Positions 16,627-26,386 of a stretch of DNA of 36,462 bases are shown one piece after another. Each line of letters begins with the position of its first letter. Within the stretch, counting starts at the first letter, position 1. The DNA comes from Candidatus Minthosoma equi. GTDB taxonomy: Bacteria; Bacteroidota; Bacteroidia; Bacteroidales; Bacteroidaceae. Location: assembly GCA_018064885.1 (NCBI GenBank), contig JAGHUI010000066.1:1-36462 (forward strand), written 5' to 3'. The notes under the pieces were generated by a model. That model was not told the origin of the DNA and searched no databases. It was given only the letters and a program-made list of their open reading frames with translations. The translations under genes were made by a program, and so were the position numbers.

Positions 16627-18171
16627 TTATCGAACCCATTGTTCTGGATTCAATCTTGAGCTTTCGTTGCGCAGCTGGAAATGGAGGACGCAGCGGCCAT
16701 CGGAGTCTTGTCCTATGGCTCCGAGGGTGTCTTTGGTCTTTACATTCTGACCTTTTCGGACGGATACGTTGGAAAGTCCTGAATAGACGGAGATGTATGA
16801 GCCGTGGCGAAGCATGACGATGTAGCTTCCTCCGTACTGGAACACGGAGCTTACCTGTCCATCGAATACGGCACGGGCTGCACAGCCTTGCTGTCCTCGG
16901 ATGTCTATGCCTTTGTTGTCGAGGGTCACGTTTCTGAGTCCTGACACGTTATAATTACCATAATGGCCAACAATGGTGTAGCTTCCTGTGATAGGCATTG
17001 GCAAACGACCTTTGTTGCTTGCGAAGTTGCTTGACAGCTTTGAACTGCTGCCTGCGTCGCTGCTCTTCCAAGCCTCAACCCTGGTGCGTTCCTCTTTCTC
17101 TTCCTTGGCTGCAACCTTCACCTCAGCCTCGCTTGTCTTCACTGCCTCATTGGCAGCCTTGGCGTCTGCTTTTGCTTTTTCCTCGGCAACCTTGGCTGCA
17201 GCACGCTCTTCTTCGCTCTTGGCTCTCTTGCGAGCATCTTCGGCAGCCTTGCGAGCCGCTTCTGCTGCTTCTGCTTTCTTCCTTGCAGCCTCGGCAGCAG
17301 CCTTAGCCTCGGCGAGCTTGCGGGCTTTCTCTCTCGCTTCTGCCTCTGCCTTGCGCTTGCGCTCTGCCTCTGCACGACGCGCTGCTTCTATCTCTGCCTG
17401 AATGATGCGGTCAATCTCAGCATTCAAGGATTGCTCTTTCTTCTGGTATTCCTGAATCTGCTTCTGCACGGTAGAGATGTTCTGGTTGAGGAAGTTTACT
17501 TGTTTCTGACAAGAAGTCTTCATAGTTTCCAAAGAACGTTTCTTTTCTTCCACGGTTCGCAGGTTCTGCTCTTTTTGCGCCTTGGCTGCCAAGAGTTCGT
17601 TCTGCTTTGCCTTGACCTCAAGCTGCTTCTCTTTCAAGAGTTCTCCTTGCGCTTTCTGGAATGTGGAATACTCCTGCATGTAACGCATGCGGCGGACAAG
17701 CTGGGAGAAGTTCTCGGCTGAGAATACAAACATCAGCTTATTCTGGACAGACTTATTGCGGCGCATATACACCATAGCCTTGGCATAGCGTTTTTTCTTG
17801 ATTGCCAATTCTTTTTCCAGCTTGGCTATCTGCGTATTGAGGGTGTCGATGGTAGCATCGAGCACAACAATATCATGATTGAGGCTGTCGATGGACGACT
17901 GGTTCTTGCCTATCTGATTGTCGAGAATGAGCACACTATCAAGGCTTGCCTTTACGTTCTTGTTCAACTGAGCCAGCTGGGCCTGTGACTGCTTGCGCAT
18001 CTTCTGCGTTGCCGCTTGCTCGTTCTTCAGCTGCGTCTTCTTATCCACCTGCTTTTTGGCGGTAGTTTTCGTTGTGGTCTGCTTTTTAGACGATGAGGTT
18101 TTCCCTCTGCTCTGTGCAGAAAGAGGGAGAATCAACACGAAAGATAACAAGAGTAAGAAGAAGCGCTTCAT
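16627..18171 (-). CDS. EnvC-like murein hydrolase activator (LytM/M23 domain, coiled coil)
   Basis: 514 residues, exported: signal peptide FFLLLLSFVLILPLSAQS at 4-21. Long coiled coils follow (about residues 45-260, with heptads such as NSLNHDIVVLDATIDTLNTQ in this general pattern), then a very Ala/Glu/Lys-rich helical segment (~260-365). The C-terminal LytM domain (~400-514) retains GIDIRG and LHFQLRN. The first zinc-binding His of active M23 enzymes (H in HxGxD) appears to be Asn in DNKGIDI, so the domain is probably a non-catalytic activator of amidases, like E. coli EnvC. It should help cell separation in the periplasm. It is last in the dut operon, and a hairpin terminator lies 200 bp downstream. 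Confidence 0.85.
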   Translation of the reverse strand: MKRFFLLLLSFVLILPLSAQSRGKTSSSKKQTTTKTTAKKQVDKKTQLKNEQAATQKMRKQSQAQLAQLNKNVKASLDSVLILDNQIGKNQSSIDSLNHDIVVLDATIDTLNTQIAKLEKELAIKKKRYAKAMVYMRRNKSVQNKLMFVFSAENFSQLVRRMRYMQEYSTFQKAQGELLKEKQLEVKAKQNELLAAKAQKEQNLRTVEEKKRSLETMKTSCQKQVNFLNQNISTVQKQIQEYQKKEQSLNAEIDRIIQAEIEAARRAEAERKRKAEAEAREKARKLAEAKAAAEAARKKAEAAEAARKAAEDARKRAKSEEERAAAKVAEEKAKADAKAANEAVKTSEAEVKVAAKEEKEERTRVEAWKSSDAGSSSKLSSNFASNKGRLPMPITGSYTIVGHYGNYNVSGLRNVTLDNKGIDIRGQQGCAARAVFDGQVSSVFQYGGSYIVMLRHGSYISVYSGLSNVSVRKGQNVKTKDTLGAIGQDSDGRCVLHFQLRNESSRLNPEQWVR

Positions 18172-18202
18172 GTTTGCTGTGACGAATAGAGAGAGAAAAG
18201 AA

Positions 18203-18856
18203 TTATTGACCTACCAAACTGTTAAACAGCCTGTTTGCATCTGTCTTGGTATATTTGCTTGAAACCGAGGTATGAGTCTCCCAGTTGGAGGAGCTGCCTT
18301 TGTCGGAAAGCTTCAAATCGAGTTTGATGGATGACTTTGCAGGAATGTCGTAAGAGAACTCGTTTGAGGTCTGAGCCTGCTGCCAGAAGAAGTCTTGAAT
18401 CTTTGCAAAATCAATATTGTTACTCTTGAAAGCGGCAAATTCGCTGTATGTGCTCTCTACATATCTTTTATTTATGCGATCTATTATCAGCATGGAAGAA
18501 GGAGACAACTCCATTCTGCCTACTTCTGTGATGCCGAGAATAGGATCGGCAAGAGTGAGCTGGATAACGTCGTTGTATCTCATGCGGAGATTACCGCTTG
18601 TCGAGATGTCCTTGCCATCCTTTGTGATCTTGACTCTTACTCTTGCTGTAAAGTTAGTGCCGTCAGCAATTGTCACCTGATCCTTGCCAGAAACACCATT
18701 CTTCTTATCACCTTTTTTTGTATCTATTGTTGTGATGTTATTCTTCTTGTCGCTATCATCTCCATTGTGCATTTTCTTTGAAGAATGACAAGATGCCATG
18801 AGCAGCACCATGAGAGATAATACTGCAAACTTGATTGTGGATGATTTTATTTTCAT
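18203..18856 (-). CDS. DUF4292-type lipoprotein
   Basis: 217 residues with a lipoprotein signal (FAVLSLMVLLMASC, lipobox Cys near residue 23), so it is likely lipidated and facing the periplasm. The mature part begins with a polar Asp/Lys-rich linker, then strand-rich sequence (FTARVRVKITKDGKDIS, then GNLRMRYNDVIQLTLADPILGITEVGR would be one continuous sheet region). This matches the LolA/LolB-like DUF4292 family common in Bacteroidetes, whose role is not established but whose fold suggests lipid or lipoprotein handling. It lies 10 bp after the TPR gene and 31 bp before the EnvC-like gene, an order conserved in Bacteroidales. Confidence 0.8.
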   Translation of the reverse strand: MKIKSSTIKFAVLSLMVLLMASCHSSKKMHNGDDSDKKNNITTIDTKKGDKKNGVSGKDQVTIADGTNFTARVRVKITKDGKDISTSGNLRMRYNDVIQLTLADPILGITEVGRMELSPSSMLIIDRINKRYVESTYSEFAAFKSNNIDFAKIQDFFWQQAQTSNEFSYDIPAKSSIKLDLKLSDKGSSSNWETHTSVSSKYTKTDANRLFNSLVGQ

Positions 18857-18866
18857 CGTTCTGTTT

Positions 18867-20480
18867 TTACTTTGCTTTTTTATTTATTTGAATAATGTGT
18901 TCCTGAATAGCAGAATCTTCCGCCAACTCTTCAGGATCTATGATTTCCTGCACTTTATCAATATATACCTTAGCCTCGTTGTATCGCTTCATCTGGAAAA
19001 GCACCCATGCGTAGGTATCCAGATATGTGGCATTGTTCGGCTCTATCTCGTTGGCTTTCTTGCTCATTTCCTCTGCCTTCTGAAGATTTTTCTTGTTGAG
19101 GGAGAGATAGTAAGCATAATTGTTCAAGACCATTGCATCATTTGGCTTGTAGATAAGGCACGAGTCGTATGCCAAGTAGCACTTATCTTCCTGACCCATG
19201 TCGTGATAGAGGTCACCGAGAATAGCGTACATGTTGGCATAAAGATTTGTCTTGTTCTCACGACTGCCCTCTTCCACATGCTGCAAACCTTCACGGAAAG
19301 CATCAACAGCCAACTGCTTCTGATCTGTCTGGAAATAGCCGACACCTAAATAATAGTAGAACACAGGATCCTGAACCTTATAATCCACAGCAGGCTTGCA
19401 CACGTTGATTATGCCAATGGTGTCGTTCTCGTTTATAGCATAGGAAAGCAGCTGCTGGCGAGCCACATCGTTTTCTGGATCAATATCAAGAATCTGATAG
19501 AGGTAAGGCTTAACATCGTCAGACGGCATGTTCTTTGTCACCATATAACGGATTTTCAGCTCAAGGATGTCCGTCTGCTCCTGCGGCATTTCAAGCACTT
19601 TGTCAAAAAGGCTGAGAAGCAAAGTGGAATCCTGATTTTCCTTTCCAAGATTCTCATACACAAGACCTGCCATCATTCTGGCACGAGTTGCCTCGTCAAC
19701 ATTAGGATTTGTGACGAGCTTGGTGAGATAATGCTGATAGAGAGAATCCTGTCCTGTCTGCTGGTAATACTGATACATGGACAGCTGGAGAGTGACATTA
19801 TTAGGGTCTTTAGCCTCAACGCTCTTGAACTGCTTTAAGGCATCTTCTTTTTTGCCAGCATCAAGGTAGAGGTCGCCAATAACTACTTGATAACGAAGGT
19901 CGTTAGGATATTCCTTTGCAAGGTTCTGCATCTCGGCAAAGGCATTCTTCTCATCGTTCAGGCGCAAGTAGATATTGAATTTCTCCATGGAGATCTGCTC
20001 GCTCTTGCCTTCCTTCGTCTCGATTTTCTCAAGAGTCTTAATCATGTTAGGGAAGTCCTGATTCTTCTCGTAAAGGTCTAAGAGCATCAGCAGCACATCG
20101 CTCTTCTCAGGAAAGCGAGCAGCCATATCCTCAACAACTTTCAAAGCCTCATTGTTGCGGCGGCCGTTGAAGTAAAGAAGGACAAGCCTGTCCTTATACC
20201 AATAATTGTCTGGATAAAGATTGCTTGCCTTTTCCAAAAGCTTTATCGCTGTGGTGTCGTTATGGACAGATCTATACATATCTGCAAGTTCGAAGAGAAC
20301 GGCACCAGATTCAGGATTGAGCTTGAGGCAATAATCAAATAGATCGAAAGCAGCATCATTATTCCTTGCCAATTTCTGACGCATTGCCTCTTGGAAAACA
20401 TAGTCAAACTTCTCATTCTGAGCCAGAACAAGAAGAGATGAATTTAATGCAAAGAATATGAATATGAGTATTCGGCGCAT
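18867..20480 (-). CDS. Exported tetratricopeptide-repeat protein
   Basis: 537 residues with an N-terminal signal peptide (ILIFIFFALNSSLLVLAQN). The rest is a chain of about ten TPR-like helical pairs, for example AAFDLFDYCLKLNPESGAVL, TAIKLLEKASNLYPDNYWY and DALKQFKSVEAKDPNNVTLQ. Near the C-terminus are YNEAKVYIDKVQ and the end QINKKAK. TPR arrays mediate protein contacts, so a scaffold role in the envelope is likely. It follows dut after 38 bp and precedes the DUF4292 lipoprotein gene by 10 bp. The grouping with an EnvC-like activator suggests a role in envelope or cell-wall assembly, but no direct function is known to me. Confidence 0.85.
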   Translation of the reverse strand: MRRILIFIFFALNSSLLVLAQNEKFDYVFQEAMRQKLARNNDAAFDLFDYCLKLNPESGAVLFELADMYRSVHNDTTAIKLLEKASNLYPDNYWYKDRLVLLYFNGRRNNEALKVVEDMAARFPEKSDVLLMLLDLYEKNQDFPNMIKTLEKIETKEGKSEQISMEKFNIYLRLNDEKNAFAEMQNLAKEYPNDLRYQVVIGDLYLDAGKKEDALKQFKSVEAKDPNNVTLQLSMYQYYQQTGQDSLYQHYLTKLVTNPNVDEATRARMMAGLVYENLGKENQDSTLLLSLFDKVLEMPQEQTDILELKIRYMVTKNMPSDDVKPYLYQILDIDPENDVARQQLLSYAINENDTIGIINVCKPAVDYKVQDPVFYYYLGVGYFQTDQKQLAVDAFREGLQHVEEGSRENKTNLYANMYAILGDLYHDMGQEDKCYLAYDSCLIYKPNDAMVLNNYAYYLSLNKKNLQKAEEMSKKANEIEPNNATYLDTYAWVLFQMKRYNEAKVYIDKVQEIIDPEELAEDSAIQEHIIQINKKAK

Positions 20481-20518
20481 GAGTTCCTATTCAGTTTTTG
20501 CTAAGCAGCAGTTTAACA

Positions 20519-20953
20519 TCATTTCACACCTGAATGTCCAAAGCCTCCAGCACCTCTCTCTGTCTCGTCAAGCACATCAACCTCAATAAGTTCTGGCTGC
20601 TCATGCTTTGCTATGACCATCTGGGCAATGCGCTCGCCATCGTTGATGACGAAAGGTTCGCTGGAAAGGTTTACAAGAATCACGCACACCTCGCCACGGT
20701 AATCGGCATCGATAGTGCCTGGAGTGTTCAGAACTGTGATTCCTTTCTTTATTGCCAAACCGCTGCGAGGACGAACCTGTGCTTCGTAGCCTGCAGGCAA
20801 TGCCATAAACAATCCTGTTGGCACCAAGGTGCGAGCCAAAGGAGCGAGGGTTATCGGTTCCTCAAGATTAGCACGCAGATCCATGCCAGCTGACTGCGGA
20901 GTTGCGTACTGTGGCAGAGGATGATGCGACTTATTTATAATTTTAACTTCCAT
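20519..20953 (-). CDS. dut: dUTP diphosphatase
   Basis: 144 residues, the normal length for trimeric dUTPase. The five motifs are present in order: AGMDLRANL (23-31), [26 protein letters not shown] and the C-terminal [10 protein letters not shown]. The enzyme hydrolyses dUTP to dUMP and PPi, keeping uracil out of DNA and supplying dTMP synthesis. It is the first gene of a four-gene leftward operon. A -7 box lies 18 bp upstream of its ATG, and the region where its -33 element should lie is a 7-bp tandem repeat shared with the divergent dGTPase-like gene. Confidence 0.95.
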   Translation of the reverse strand: MEVKIINKSHHPLPQYATPQSAGMDLRANLEEPITLAPLARTLVPTGLFMALPAGYEAQVRPRSGLAIKKGITVLNTPGTIDADYRGEVCVILVNLSSEPFVINDGERIAQMVIAKHEQPELIEVDVLDETERGAGGFGHSGVK

Positions 20954-20970
20954 AAATGCATAATTTTGTG

Positions 20971-20978
20971 CAAAGTTA
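20971..20978 (-). promoter_or_regulatory. -7 box for dut
   Basis: The minus strand reads TAACTTTG followed by CA, the same form as at glyS and the CPA2 gene. The 5' leader would be only about 11 nt. The expected -33 position falls in the AGTGAAG repeat. Confidence 0.65.
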
Positions 20979-20986
20979 GAAAAAAA

Positions 20987-21014
20987 AGTGAAGAGTGAAG
21001 AGTGAAGAGTGAAG
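20987..21014. repeat. Four perfect AGTGAAG repeats between divergent promoters
   Basis: Four exact head-to-tail copies of the 7-mer AGTGAAG lie between the -7 boxes of dut (20971-20978) and of the dGTPase-like gene (21024-21031). The 45-bp space between the boxes is mostly this repeat. The same heptamer, as GAAGAGT, recurs at 8775-8924. Confidence 0.93.
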
Positions 21015-21023
21015 ATTTTATGT

Positions 21024-21031
21024 TATTTTTG
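21024..21031 (+). promoter_or_regulatory. -7 box for the dGTPase-like gene
   Basis: TATTTTTG followed by CA matches TAnnTTTG and lies 21 bp upstream of the ATG at 21053. The -33 region lies in the 7-bp tandem repeat. Confidence 0.55.
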
Positions 21032-21052
21032 CACAATAAACAGAGTACATCA

Positions 21053-22363
21053 ATGAATTGGCAACAACTTATATCTAACAAACGACTTGGTCAAGAAGAA
21101 CTTCACCTGAAACGCAAAGACGATCGCACAGAGTTCAAACGTGATTACGACAGGCTTATTTTCTCTTCTCCATTCCGTCGTCTTCAGAATAAAACACAGG
21201 TGTTTCCCCTTCCGGGAAGTGTATTCGTACACAACCGACTGACTCACTCTCTTGAGGTGGCAAGCGTAGGACGCAGTCTTGGCGATGATGTTGCCAAGCA
21301 GCTTCTGGAGCGCAGTCCTGAACTTGCCAGCACTCAATTGTCTGAAATCGGCTCAATAGTCAGCGCTGCTTGTCTTGCTCACGACATGGGCAATCCGCCT
21401 TTCGGTCATAGTGGCGAACGTGCCATTGCTACATACTTCAGCGAGGGGCCAGGACAGAAATACAAATTGGAGCTTACTGACGCACAATGGGCAGACATCA
21501 CTCACTACGATGGAAATGCAAATGCTTTCCGCTTGCTCACCCATCAGTTCAAGGGCCGTCGCCAGGGAGGTTTCGTACTCACCTACTCCACCCTTGCAAG
21601 CATCGTGAAATATCCTTTCCCTGCCACAGATGCCAAGAAGCAGAAATTCGGATACTTCGTTCAGGATCAGGACAGTTACAAGAAAATTGAAAATGAGCTC
21701 GGCTTGGAAACCAACGGAAAAGCACTCCGCCATCCGCTTGTCTATCTCGTAGAAGCTGCAGACGACATTTGCTATGAGATAATGGACATTGAGGATGCTC
21801 ACAAGCTGAAGATACTATCTTTCGAGGAAACTCGTGACCTCATGCTCGGCTTTGTCAGCGAAGAAAGCCGCAATCACATCATTGAGCGTTCTCACGACGT
21901 TGACGATCCGAACGAGAATATCGTATATTTCCGTTCATGCGCCATCGGAGCATTGGAAAGAGAATGTGTGCGTGTTTTCGTGGAAAATGAAGAGGCAATA
22001 CTTAACGGAACATTTGAAGGTTCACTCATTCAGCACGCTTGTCCACTCATTCATGATGCTTACGAAGCATGCGTCAAGGTGGCTTATGCACGCATCTACC
22101 GCAGTCGTGAAGTTGTTGATACTGAGCTGGCTGGTTACAAGATAATGTCAACCCTCATCCATCTTTTCACAGATGCTGCCATGAACCCGACTCATGCCTA
22201 CAGCCAGCTGCTTCTCGACAGAGTGTCCAGTCAATACGAAGTGGACAGCCCCGACACGTATTCACGCATCATGGCTGTCCTTGACTTCATATCCGGCATG
22301 ACAGACGTCTTTGCCCTTGACCTTTACCGAAAGATCAACGGAGAAAGTCTGCCAATGATTTAA
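21053..22363 (+). CDS. dgt: dGTP triphosphohydrolase-like HD-domain protein
   Basis: 436 residues from the ATG at 21053 (MNWQQLISNKRLGQEELH). An earlier in-frame ATG at 21002 lies in the tandem repeat upstream of the predicted transcript start, so it is rejected. HD-domain motifs are HNRLTHSLEVASVGRSLG (first metal His) and CLAHDMGNPPFGHSGERAI (the HD pair and following His), plus EAADDICYEIMDIEDAHKL with the fourth ligand. Members of this family release tripolyphosphate from dGTP or other dNTPs, controlling nucleotide pools. It diverges from dut, another nucleotide-pool enzyme. The exact dNTP preference is not readable. Confidence 0.9.
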   Translation: MNWQQLISNKRLGQEELHLKRKDDRTEFKRDYDRLIFSSPFRRLQNKTQVFPLPGSVFVHNRLTHSLEVASVGRSLGDDVAKQLLERSPELASTQLSEIGSIVSAACLAHDMGNPPFGHSGERAIATYFSEGPGQKYKLELTDAQWADITHYDGNANAFRLLTHQFKGRRQGGFVLTYSTLASIVKYPFPATDAKKQKFGYFVQDQDSYKKIENELGLETNGKALRHPLVYLVEAADDICYEIMDIEDAHKLKILSFEETRDLMLGFVSEESRNHIIERSHDVDDPNENIVYFRSCAIGALERECVRVFVENEEAILNGTFEGSLIQHACPLIHDAYEACVKVAYARIYRSREVVDTELAGYKIMSTLIHLFTDAAMNPTHAYSQLLLDRVSSQYEVDSPDTYSRIMAVLDFISGMTDVFALDLYRKINGESLPMI

Positions 22364-22381
22364 TAAAAGAAAAGCGAAAAC

Positions 22382-23491
22382 TCAATACTCAAAAGCACTT
22401 CCTCCGATGAACTCACGCAACAATGAGTAAGGAGGAAGAAGGTTCTCGTCCATATCGTGGAAATGGCTCATCACCCAGATAAGTCGCTGAGCCTCTGTAT
22501 AGTAAGGAGAATCTTCCTTCACTTCTTGCAACAAAGGGATTGCCTGGTTCTTCATCATGCCAAGCTCATACTGGAAGGCGGTGCAGAAATTAACATCGGC
22601 ATTCTCTTGGAAAGGAGTGATCCATTTCTCCTCGCCTTGTCTAACGCTTGCCCATCTTGCCAAAGTAGATTCTGCTGTCGTATTGCGGTACTTCGCATCG
22701 CGTATCATACGGCGAATCAAGCGGTTGTCCGTTGTTGGGAAATATGTTCCATCATCCTGCTTGGCAACAGTAAGACCTGAGATATAGATGCGGGACAGAA
22801 AATCGTTAGGGATGCTTCCTGTCAGGATTGGGTTCAAAGCATGGATTCCCTCTATTATTAATATTGTGTCATCGCCAAGACTCACATGCTTTCCACTCTT
22901 CACGCTCATGCCTGTAGGGAAATCATATCTTGGCAACTCCACCTCACCGCCATTCAACAGCTCGCCAACCTGCTGCTGAAAAAGCTCTATGTCCTCAGCA
23001 TAAATGCTCTCGTAGTCATACTCGCCCTTCTCATCTTTTGGCGTGCGGTCACGAGAAACGAAATAGTCATCCAGAGAAACAGCAATAGGATTCAATCCAT
23101 GTTTTTCCAGAGCCTGACTCAGTTTCTTGCTGAACGTAGTCTTTCCGCTTGATGATGGTCCGGCAATGAGCACAACCTTCGCTTTGCACTCAGCAATCTC
23201 ATCTCCAAGCACCTCAATGGAGCGAACCTGCAAAGCCTCGGAAATCTTCACCATAGCATCTGAATGTCCATCATCAATAATGCGGTTCATCATGCCGATT
23301 GAGTAGCTTACAGTCTTGAGACGCTTGCTGAACAAAAACTTGCGTTCAATCTTATTTGCAAAATAATTTATAGCCTCATCGAGTGTTTTTCCTGCAATTT
23401 CATGCTTTATTTGGTCAGAAATCTGTAAAAAAGCTTCATTGACTTCAAACTTTTCTGAACTTTTATTATTTTTGCAGTCGAATTGTGTCAT
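22382..23491 (-). CDS. Nucleoside (uridine-type) kinase, short form
   Basis: 369 residues. The C-terminal ~260 residues form a PRK/uridine-kinase domain: Walker A AGPSSSGKTTFSKKL (about 110-124), SLDDYFVSRDRTPKDEKGEY, then LIIEGIHALNP, ISGLTVAKQDDG and TTDNRLIRRMIRDAKYR. Family members in Bacteroidetes and Clostridia are commonly ~550 residues, with an N-terminal TGS-like and tRNA-synthetase-editing-like region. Here only about 105 residues precede Walker A, so most of that region is absent. The ORF is intact and has its own promoter, so this seems a genuine short form. It should phosphorylate uridine or cytidine in the salvage pathway. It converges with the dGTPase-like gene, 18 bp apart. 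Confidence 0.83.
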   Translation of the reverse strand: MTQFDCKNNKSSEKFEVNEAFLQISDQIKHEIAGKTLDEAINYFANKIERKFLFSKRLKTVSYSIGMMNRIIDDGHSDAMVKISEALQVRSIEVLGDEIAECKAKVVLIAGPSSSGKTTFSKKLSQALEKHGLNPIAVSLDDYFVSRDRTPKDEKGEYDYESIYAEDIELFQQQVGELLNGGEVELPRYDFPTGMSVKSGKHVSLGDDTILIIEGIHALNPILTGSIPNDFLSRIYISGLTVAKQDDGTYFPTTDNRLIRRMIRDAKYRNTTAESTLARWASVRQGEEKWITPFQENADVNFCTAFQYELGMMKNQAIPLLQEVKEDSPYYTEAQRLIWVMSHFHDMDENLLPPYSLLREFIGGSAFEY

Positions 23492-23536
23492 AACTGGTTT
23501 GGTAATTAAGAACTGATGGTTTTAGAATTATCGTGC

Positions 23537-23544
23537 CAAAATTA
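23537..23544 (-). promoter_or_regulatory. -7 box for the nucleoside kinase
   Basis: The minus strand reads TAATTTTG, matching TAnnTTTG, 45 bp upstream of the ATG. A TTGG lies about 18 bp further upstream and could serve as the -33 element. Confidence 0.5.
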
Positions 23545-23594
23545 CAACAAATAATTGACAATCCAATAGCAAAAACCAATAAAATTACAACACG

Positions 23595-25334
23595 ATGCAA
23601 GAATTAACCCAAATTCTGGTTCTCATTGGTTCTGTAGCAATGCTCATGTATGGTATGAAAGTCATGAGTGAAGGTCTGCAGAAAATGGCAGGTAGCAAAC
23701 TTCGTAATGTGCTCGGCACAATGACAACCAACAGATTCACCGGTGTGCTTACCGGTGCATTCATCACCACATCCATCCAGTCTTCCACAGCGACCACCGT
23801 CATGACGGTATCATTCGTAAGCGCTGGACTTCTCACATTGGCACAAGCCATCTCGGTAATCATGGGTGCCAATATCGGTACAACAGCAACGGCATGGATC
23901 ATGGTGCTAAGCGGCGGAGGCGGCTCGTTCGATATGCGCATCGTGGTGTATGCAGCAATCATAGCTTCTATCATTCTTATCTATACCAAGAAAAACATCA
24001 ACCTCGGAGAATTCATCATTGGTCTCGCATTCATGCTTCTCGGTCTCACAACACTGAAGACAAATGCCAACGACATGCATCTTGATGAGATTCCAGCAAT
24101 CAGCAACTTCTTCTCACACATCAGCGGCTGGGGCTACGGAAGCTACTTCCTGTTCCTTCTCATAGGCGGTCTGCTTACATGCGCCGTTCAGAGCTCTGCA
24201 GCCATCATGGCAATCACCATGACTCTCTGTTCTACAGGCGTCTTGCCTATCGACATGGGTATTGCGCTTGTCATGGGTGAGAATATCGGTACAACAGTAA
24301 CATCAAACATCGTCGCACTCTCAGCCTCCACACAGGCTCGCCGAGCAGCCATGGCACACCTTGTGTTCAACCTCTTCGGCGTTATCTGGGTGCTCTGCAT
24401 CTTCCCATACTTCGTGGAATTCATCTGCTCACTCTGGAACGTGGACTTCACTCCTGGCGAAGTGGGCGGCGGTGTTGACAAAGAGAAGCTGAATGCTGTG
24501 CTTGCCACATTCCACACAGGCTTCAATGTCTGCAACGTGCTCATTCTCATCTGGCTCATCAAGCCAATGGAGAAACTCGTTTGTGTACTCATCAAGCAGA
24601 AGGAAGGCAAGACAGAGGATGTGGAAGGCAGACTCAGATTCATCGGCGGCGGTATTCTCTCCACAGCCGAGCTCTCCATCCTTGAGGCAAAGAAAGAAAT
24701 CAATGTCTTTGTTGAACGCTGCGTGAAGATGTACTCTCTCACAGAACAGCTCCTGCACACAGAGAAGGGCGACGACTTCAACAAACTATTCTCCCGCATT
24801 GAAAAATATGAAAGCATCACCGACAACATGGAAGTTGAGATCTGCGACTACCTCGCCAAGGTCAGCGAAGGCCGCCTGTCTGTAGAGTCAAAATTCGAGA
24901 TTCAGCACATGATGCGTGTGTGCGACGAACTGGAATCTATCGGCGACAGCTGTTTCAACATCGCTCGCACCGTAAGCCGCAAGCGCCAGTATGCCAACGG
25001 CGATTTCACAGAAAAGCAGTACGAGCATATCCACAACATGATGCAGCTTGCCGAAGAGGCAATCACACAGATGGCAGTTGTCATCGAGCATGGCGAGCAT
25101 CGCTATGTTGACCTCAACAAGAACTACAATACTGAACACGAAATCAACAACTACCGCACTCAGCTGAAGAACCAGAACATCGTGGACATCAACAACAAGC
25201 TCTACGACTACCAGATTGGCGTGTTCTACATGGATCTCATCGCCGAATGTGAGAAACTTGGCGACTACATCATCAACGTCATCGAAGCTTCTGGCATCAA
25301 AGAAAAGAAAAAGAACGGTTTTAATGTAGGATAA
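23595..25334 (+). CDS. Na/Pi cotransporter family protein with PhoU-like tail
   Basis: 579 residues. The first ~340 carry 8-9 membrane helices with the two inverted QSS repeats of the PNaS/NptA family: [17 protein letters not shown] and [16 protein letters not shown], plus two GANIGTT/GENIGTT motifs. These bind sodium and phosphate. The cytoplasmic tail (~355-579) is helical and PhoU-like ([18 protein letters not shown], then [19 protein letters not shown]). It probably imports or exports phosphate across the inner membrane. The start is the first ATG after a gap shared with the divergent nucleoside kinase. menB starts 1 bp after its stop. Confidence 0.9.
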   Translation: MQELTQILVLIGSVAMLMYGMKVMSEGLQKMAGSKLRNVLGTMTTNRFTGVLTGAFITTSIQSSTATTVMTVSFVSAGLLTLAQAISVIMGANIGTTATAWIMVLSGGGGSFDMRIVVYAAIIASIILIYTKKNINLGEFIIGLAFMLLGLTTLKTNANDMHLDEIPAISNFFSHISGWGYGSYFLFLLIGGLLTCAVQSSAAIMAITMTLCSTGVLPIDMGIALVMGENIGTTVTSNIVALSASTQARRAAMAHLVFNLFGVIWVLCIFPYFVEFICSLWNVDFTPGEVGGGVDKEKLNAVLATFHTGFNVCNVLILIWLIKPMEKLVCVLIKQKEGKTEDVEGRLRFIGGGILSTAELSILEAKKEINVFVERCVKMYSLTEQLLHTEKGDDFNKLFSRIEKYESITDNMEVEICDYLAKVSEGRLSVESKFEIQHMMRVCDELESIGDSCFNIARTVSRKRQYANGDFTEKQYEHIHNMMQLAEEAITQMAVVIEHGEHRYVDLNKNYNTEHEINNYRTQLKNQNIVDINNKLYDYQIGVFYMDLIAECEKLGDYIINVIEASGIKEKKKNGFNVG

Positions 25335-25335
25335 T

Positions 25336-26193
25336 ATGCGTAACTGGCAGACTATAAAGGAATACGAAGAAATAAAGTTTGAGCTTTGGGAAGGCATAGC
25401 GAAGATCACCATCAACCGTCCTCGCTACCGCAACGCCTTCACTCCGCTCACCACATGGGAGATGAGCGACGCAATGTATATCGCTCGCGAGAGAGCCGAC
25501 GTGCGCATCGTAGTGTTCACAGGCGCCGACTCTCCACGCCTTGAAGGTCAAAGCGAAGAAGACTGGCTCAAGACCTGCGCCTTCTGCTCTGGCGGCGACA
25601 TGAACGTCAAGGGGCGAGGCGGCTACATCGGCAAGGACGGAGTGCCACGCCTCTCCGTACTCGACGTGCAGAAGCAGATTCGCAGCATACCTAAACCCGT
25701 GATAGCCATGGTGAACGGCTTTGCCGTAGGTGGCGGTCATGTGCTCCATGTTGTCTGCGACCTCACCATAGCCGCCGACAATGCCAAGTTCGGACAGACA
25801 GGCCCTAAAGTGGGCAGCTTTGATGCAGGCTTCGGAAGCAGCTACCTCGCTCGCATCGTAGGCCAGAAGAAAGCAAGAGAGATATGGTATCTCTGCAAGC
25901 TCTACACAGCAGACGAAGCAGAAAAGATGGGGCTCGTCAACAAGGTCGTTCCTCACGACAAGCTGGAAGACGAAGTCGTAGAATGGGCAAAGACCATGAT
26001 GAAGCGTTCGCCAATAGCACTCCGCATGATCAAGGCAGGACTCAATGCCGAGCTTGACGGTCAGGCAGGCATACAAGAACTGGCAGGCGACGCAACCATG
26101 CTCTACTATTTCTGCGACGAAGCACAGGAAGGCGGCAAGGCATTTCTTGAGAAAAGAGACCCAGATTTCGACAAATATCCATATATTCCGTAA
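25336..26193 (+). CDS. menB: 1,4-dihydroxy-2-naphthoyl-CoA synthase
   Basis: 285 residues, crotonase fold. It catalyses ring closure of o-succinylbenzoyl-CoA in menaquinone synthesis. Family marks: [20 protein letters not shown], the oxyanion-hole region [16 protein letters not shown], the MenB-specific [20 protein letters not shown] and [19 protein letters not shown], and the end [12 protein letters not shown]. It starts 1 bp after the Na/Pi transporter stop, so the two are probably cotranscribed even though they are unrelated in function. No other men gene is in the window. A long antisense frame over it is a shadow. Confidence 0.95.
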   Translation: MRNWQTIKEYEEIKFELWEGIAKITINRPRYRNAFTPLTTWEMSDAMYIARERADVRIVVFTGADSPRLEGQSEEDWLKTCAFCSGGDMNVKGRGGYIGKDGVPRLSVLDVQKQIRSIPKPVIAMVNGFAVGGGHVLHVVCDLTIAADNAKFGQTGPKVGSFDAGFGSSYLARIVGQKKAREIWYLCKLYTADEAEKMGLVNKVVPHDKLEDEVVEWAKTMMKRSPIALRMIKAGLNAELDGQAGIQELAGDATMLYYFCDEAQEGGKAFLEKRDPDFDKYPYIP

Positions 26194-26265
26194 CAAAAAA
26201 CCATTTTTTCGGGGCAAAAAAGTAAAAATCTTAATTATCAACACATAATTCTTAATTAAAATTCT

Positions 26266-26273
26266 TACCTTTG
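26266..26273 (+). promoter_or_regulatory. -7 box for the tRNA pair
   Basis: TACCTTTG followed by CA matches TAnnTTTG and lies 23 bp before the first tRNA base. Confidence 0.65.
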
Positions 26274-26295
26274 CACCCGCAAACGCGAAAATCGG

Positions 26296-26367
26296 GCTCC
26301 TATAGTTCAATGGATAGAACAAATCTCTCCTAAAGATTAGATCCGAGTTCGATTCTCGGTGGGAGTA
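26296..26367 (+). tRNA. tRNA-Arg(CCU)
   Basis: A 72-nt cloverleaf: acceptor GCTCCTA / TGGGAGT (with two G-U pairs), D stem GTTC/GAAC, anticodon stem AATCT/AGATT with loop CTCCTAA (anticodon CCT), T stem CCGAG/CTCGG with loop TTCGATT, discriminator A. CCA is not encoded. It reads AGG codons. Confidence 0.93.
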
Positions 26368-26386
26368 CCCCTCCTGCAAGCAGCAC

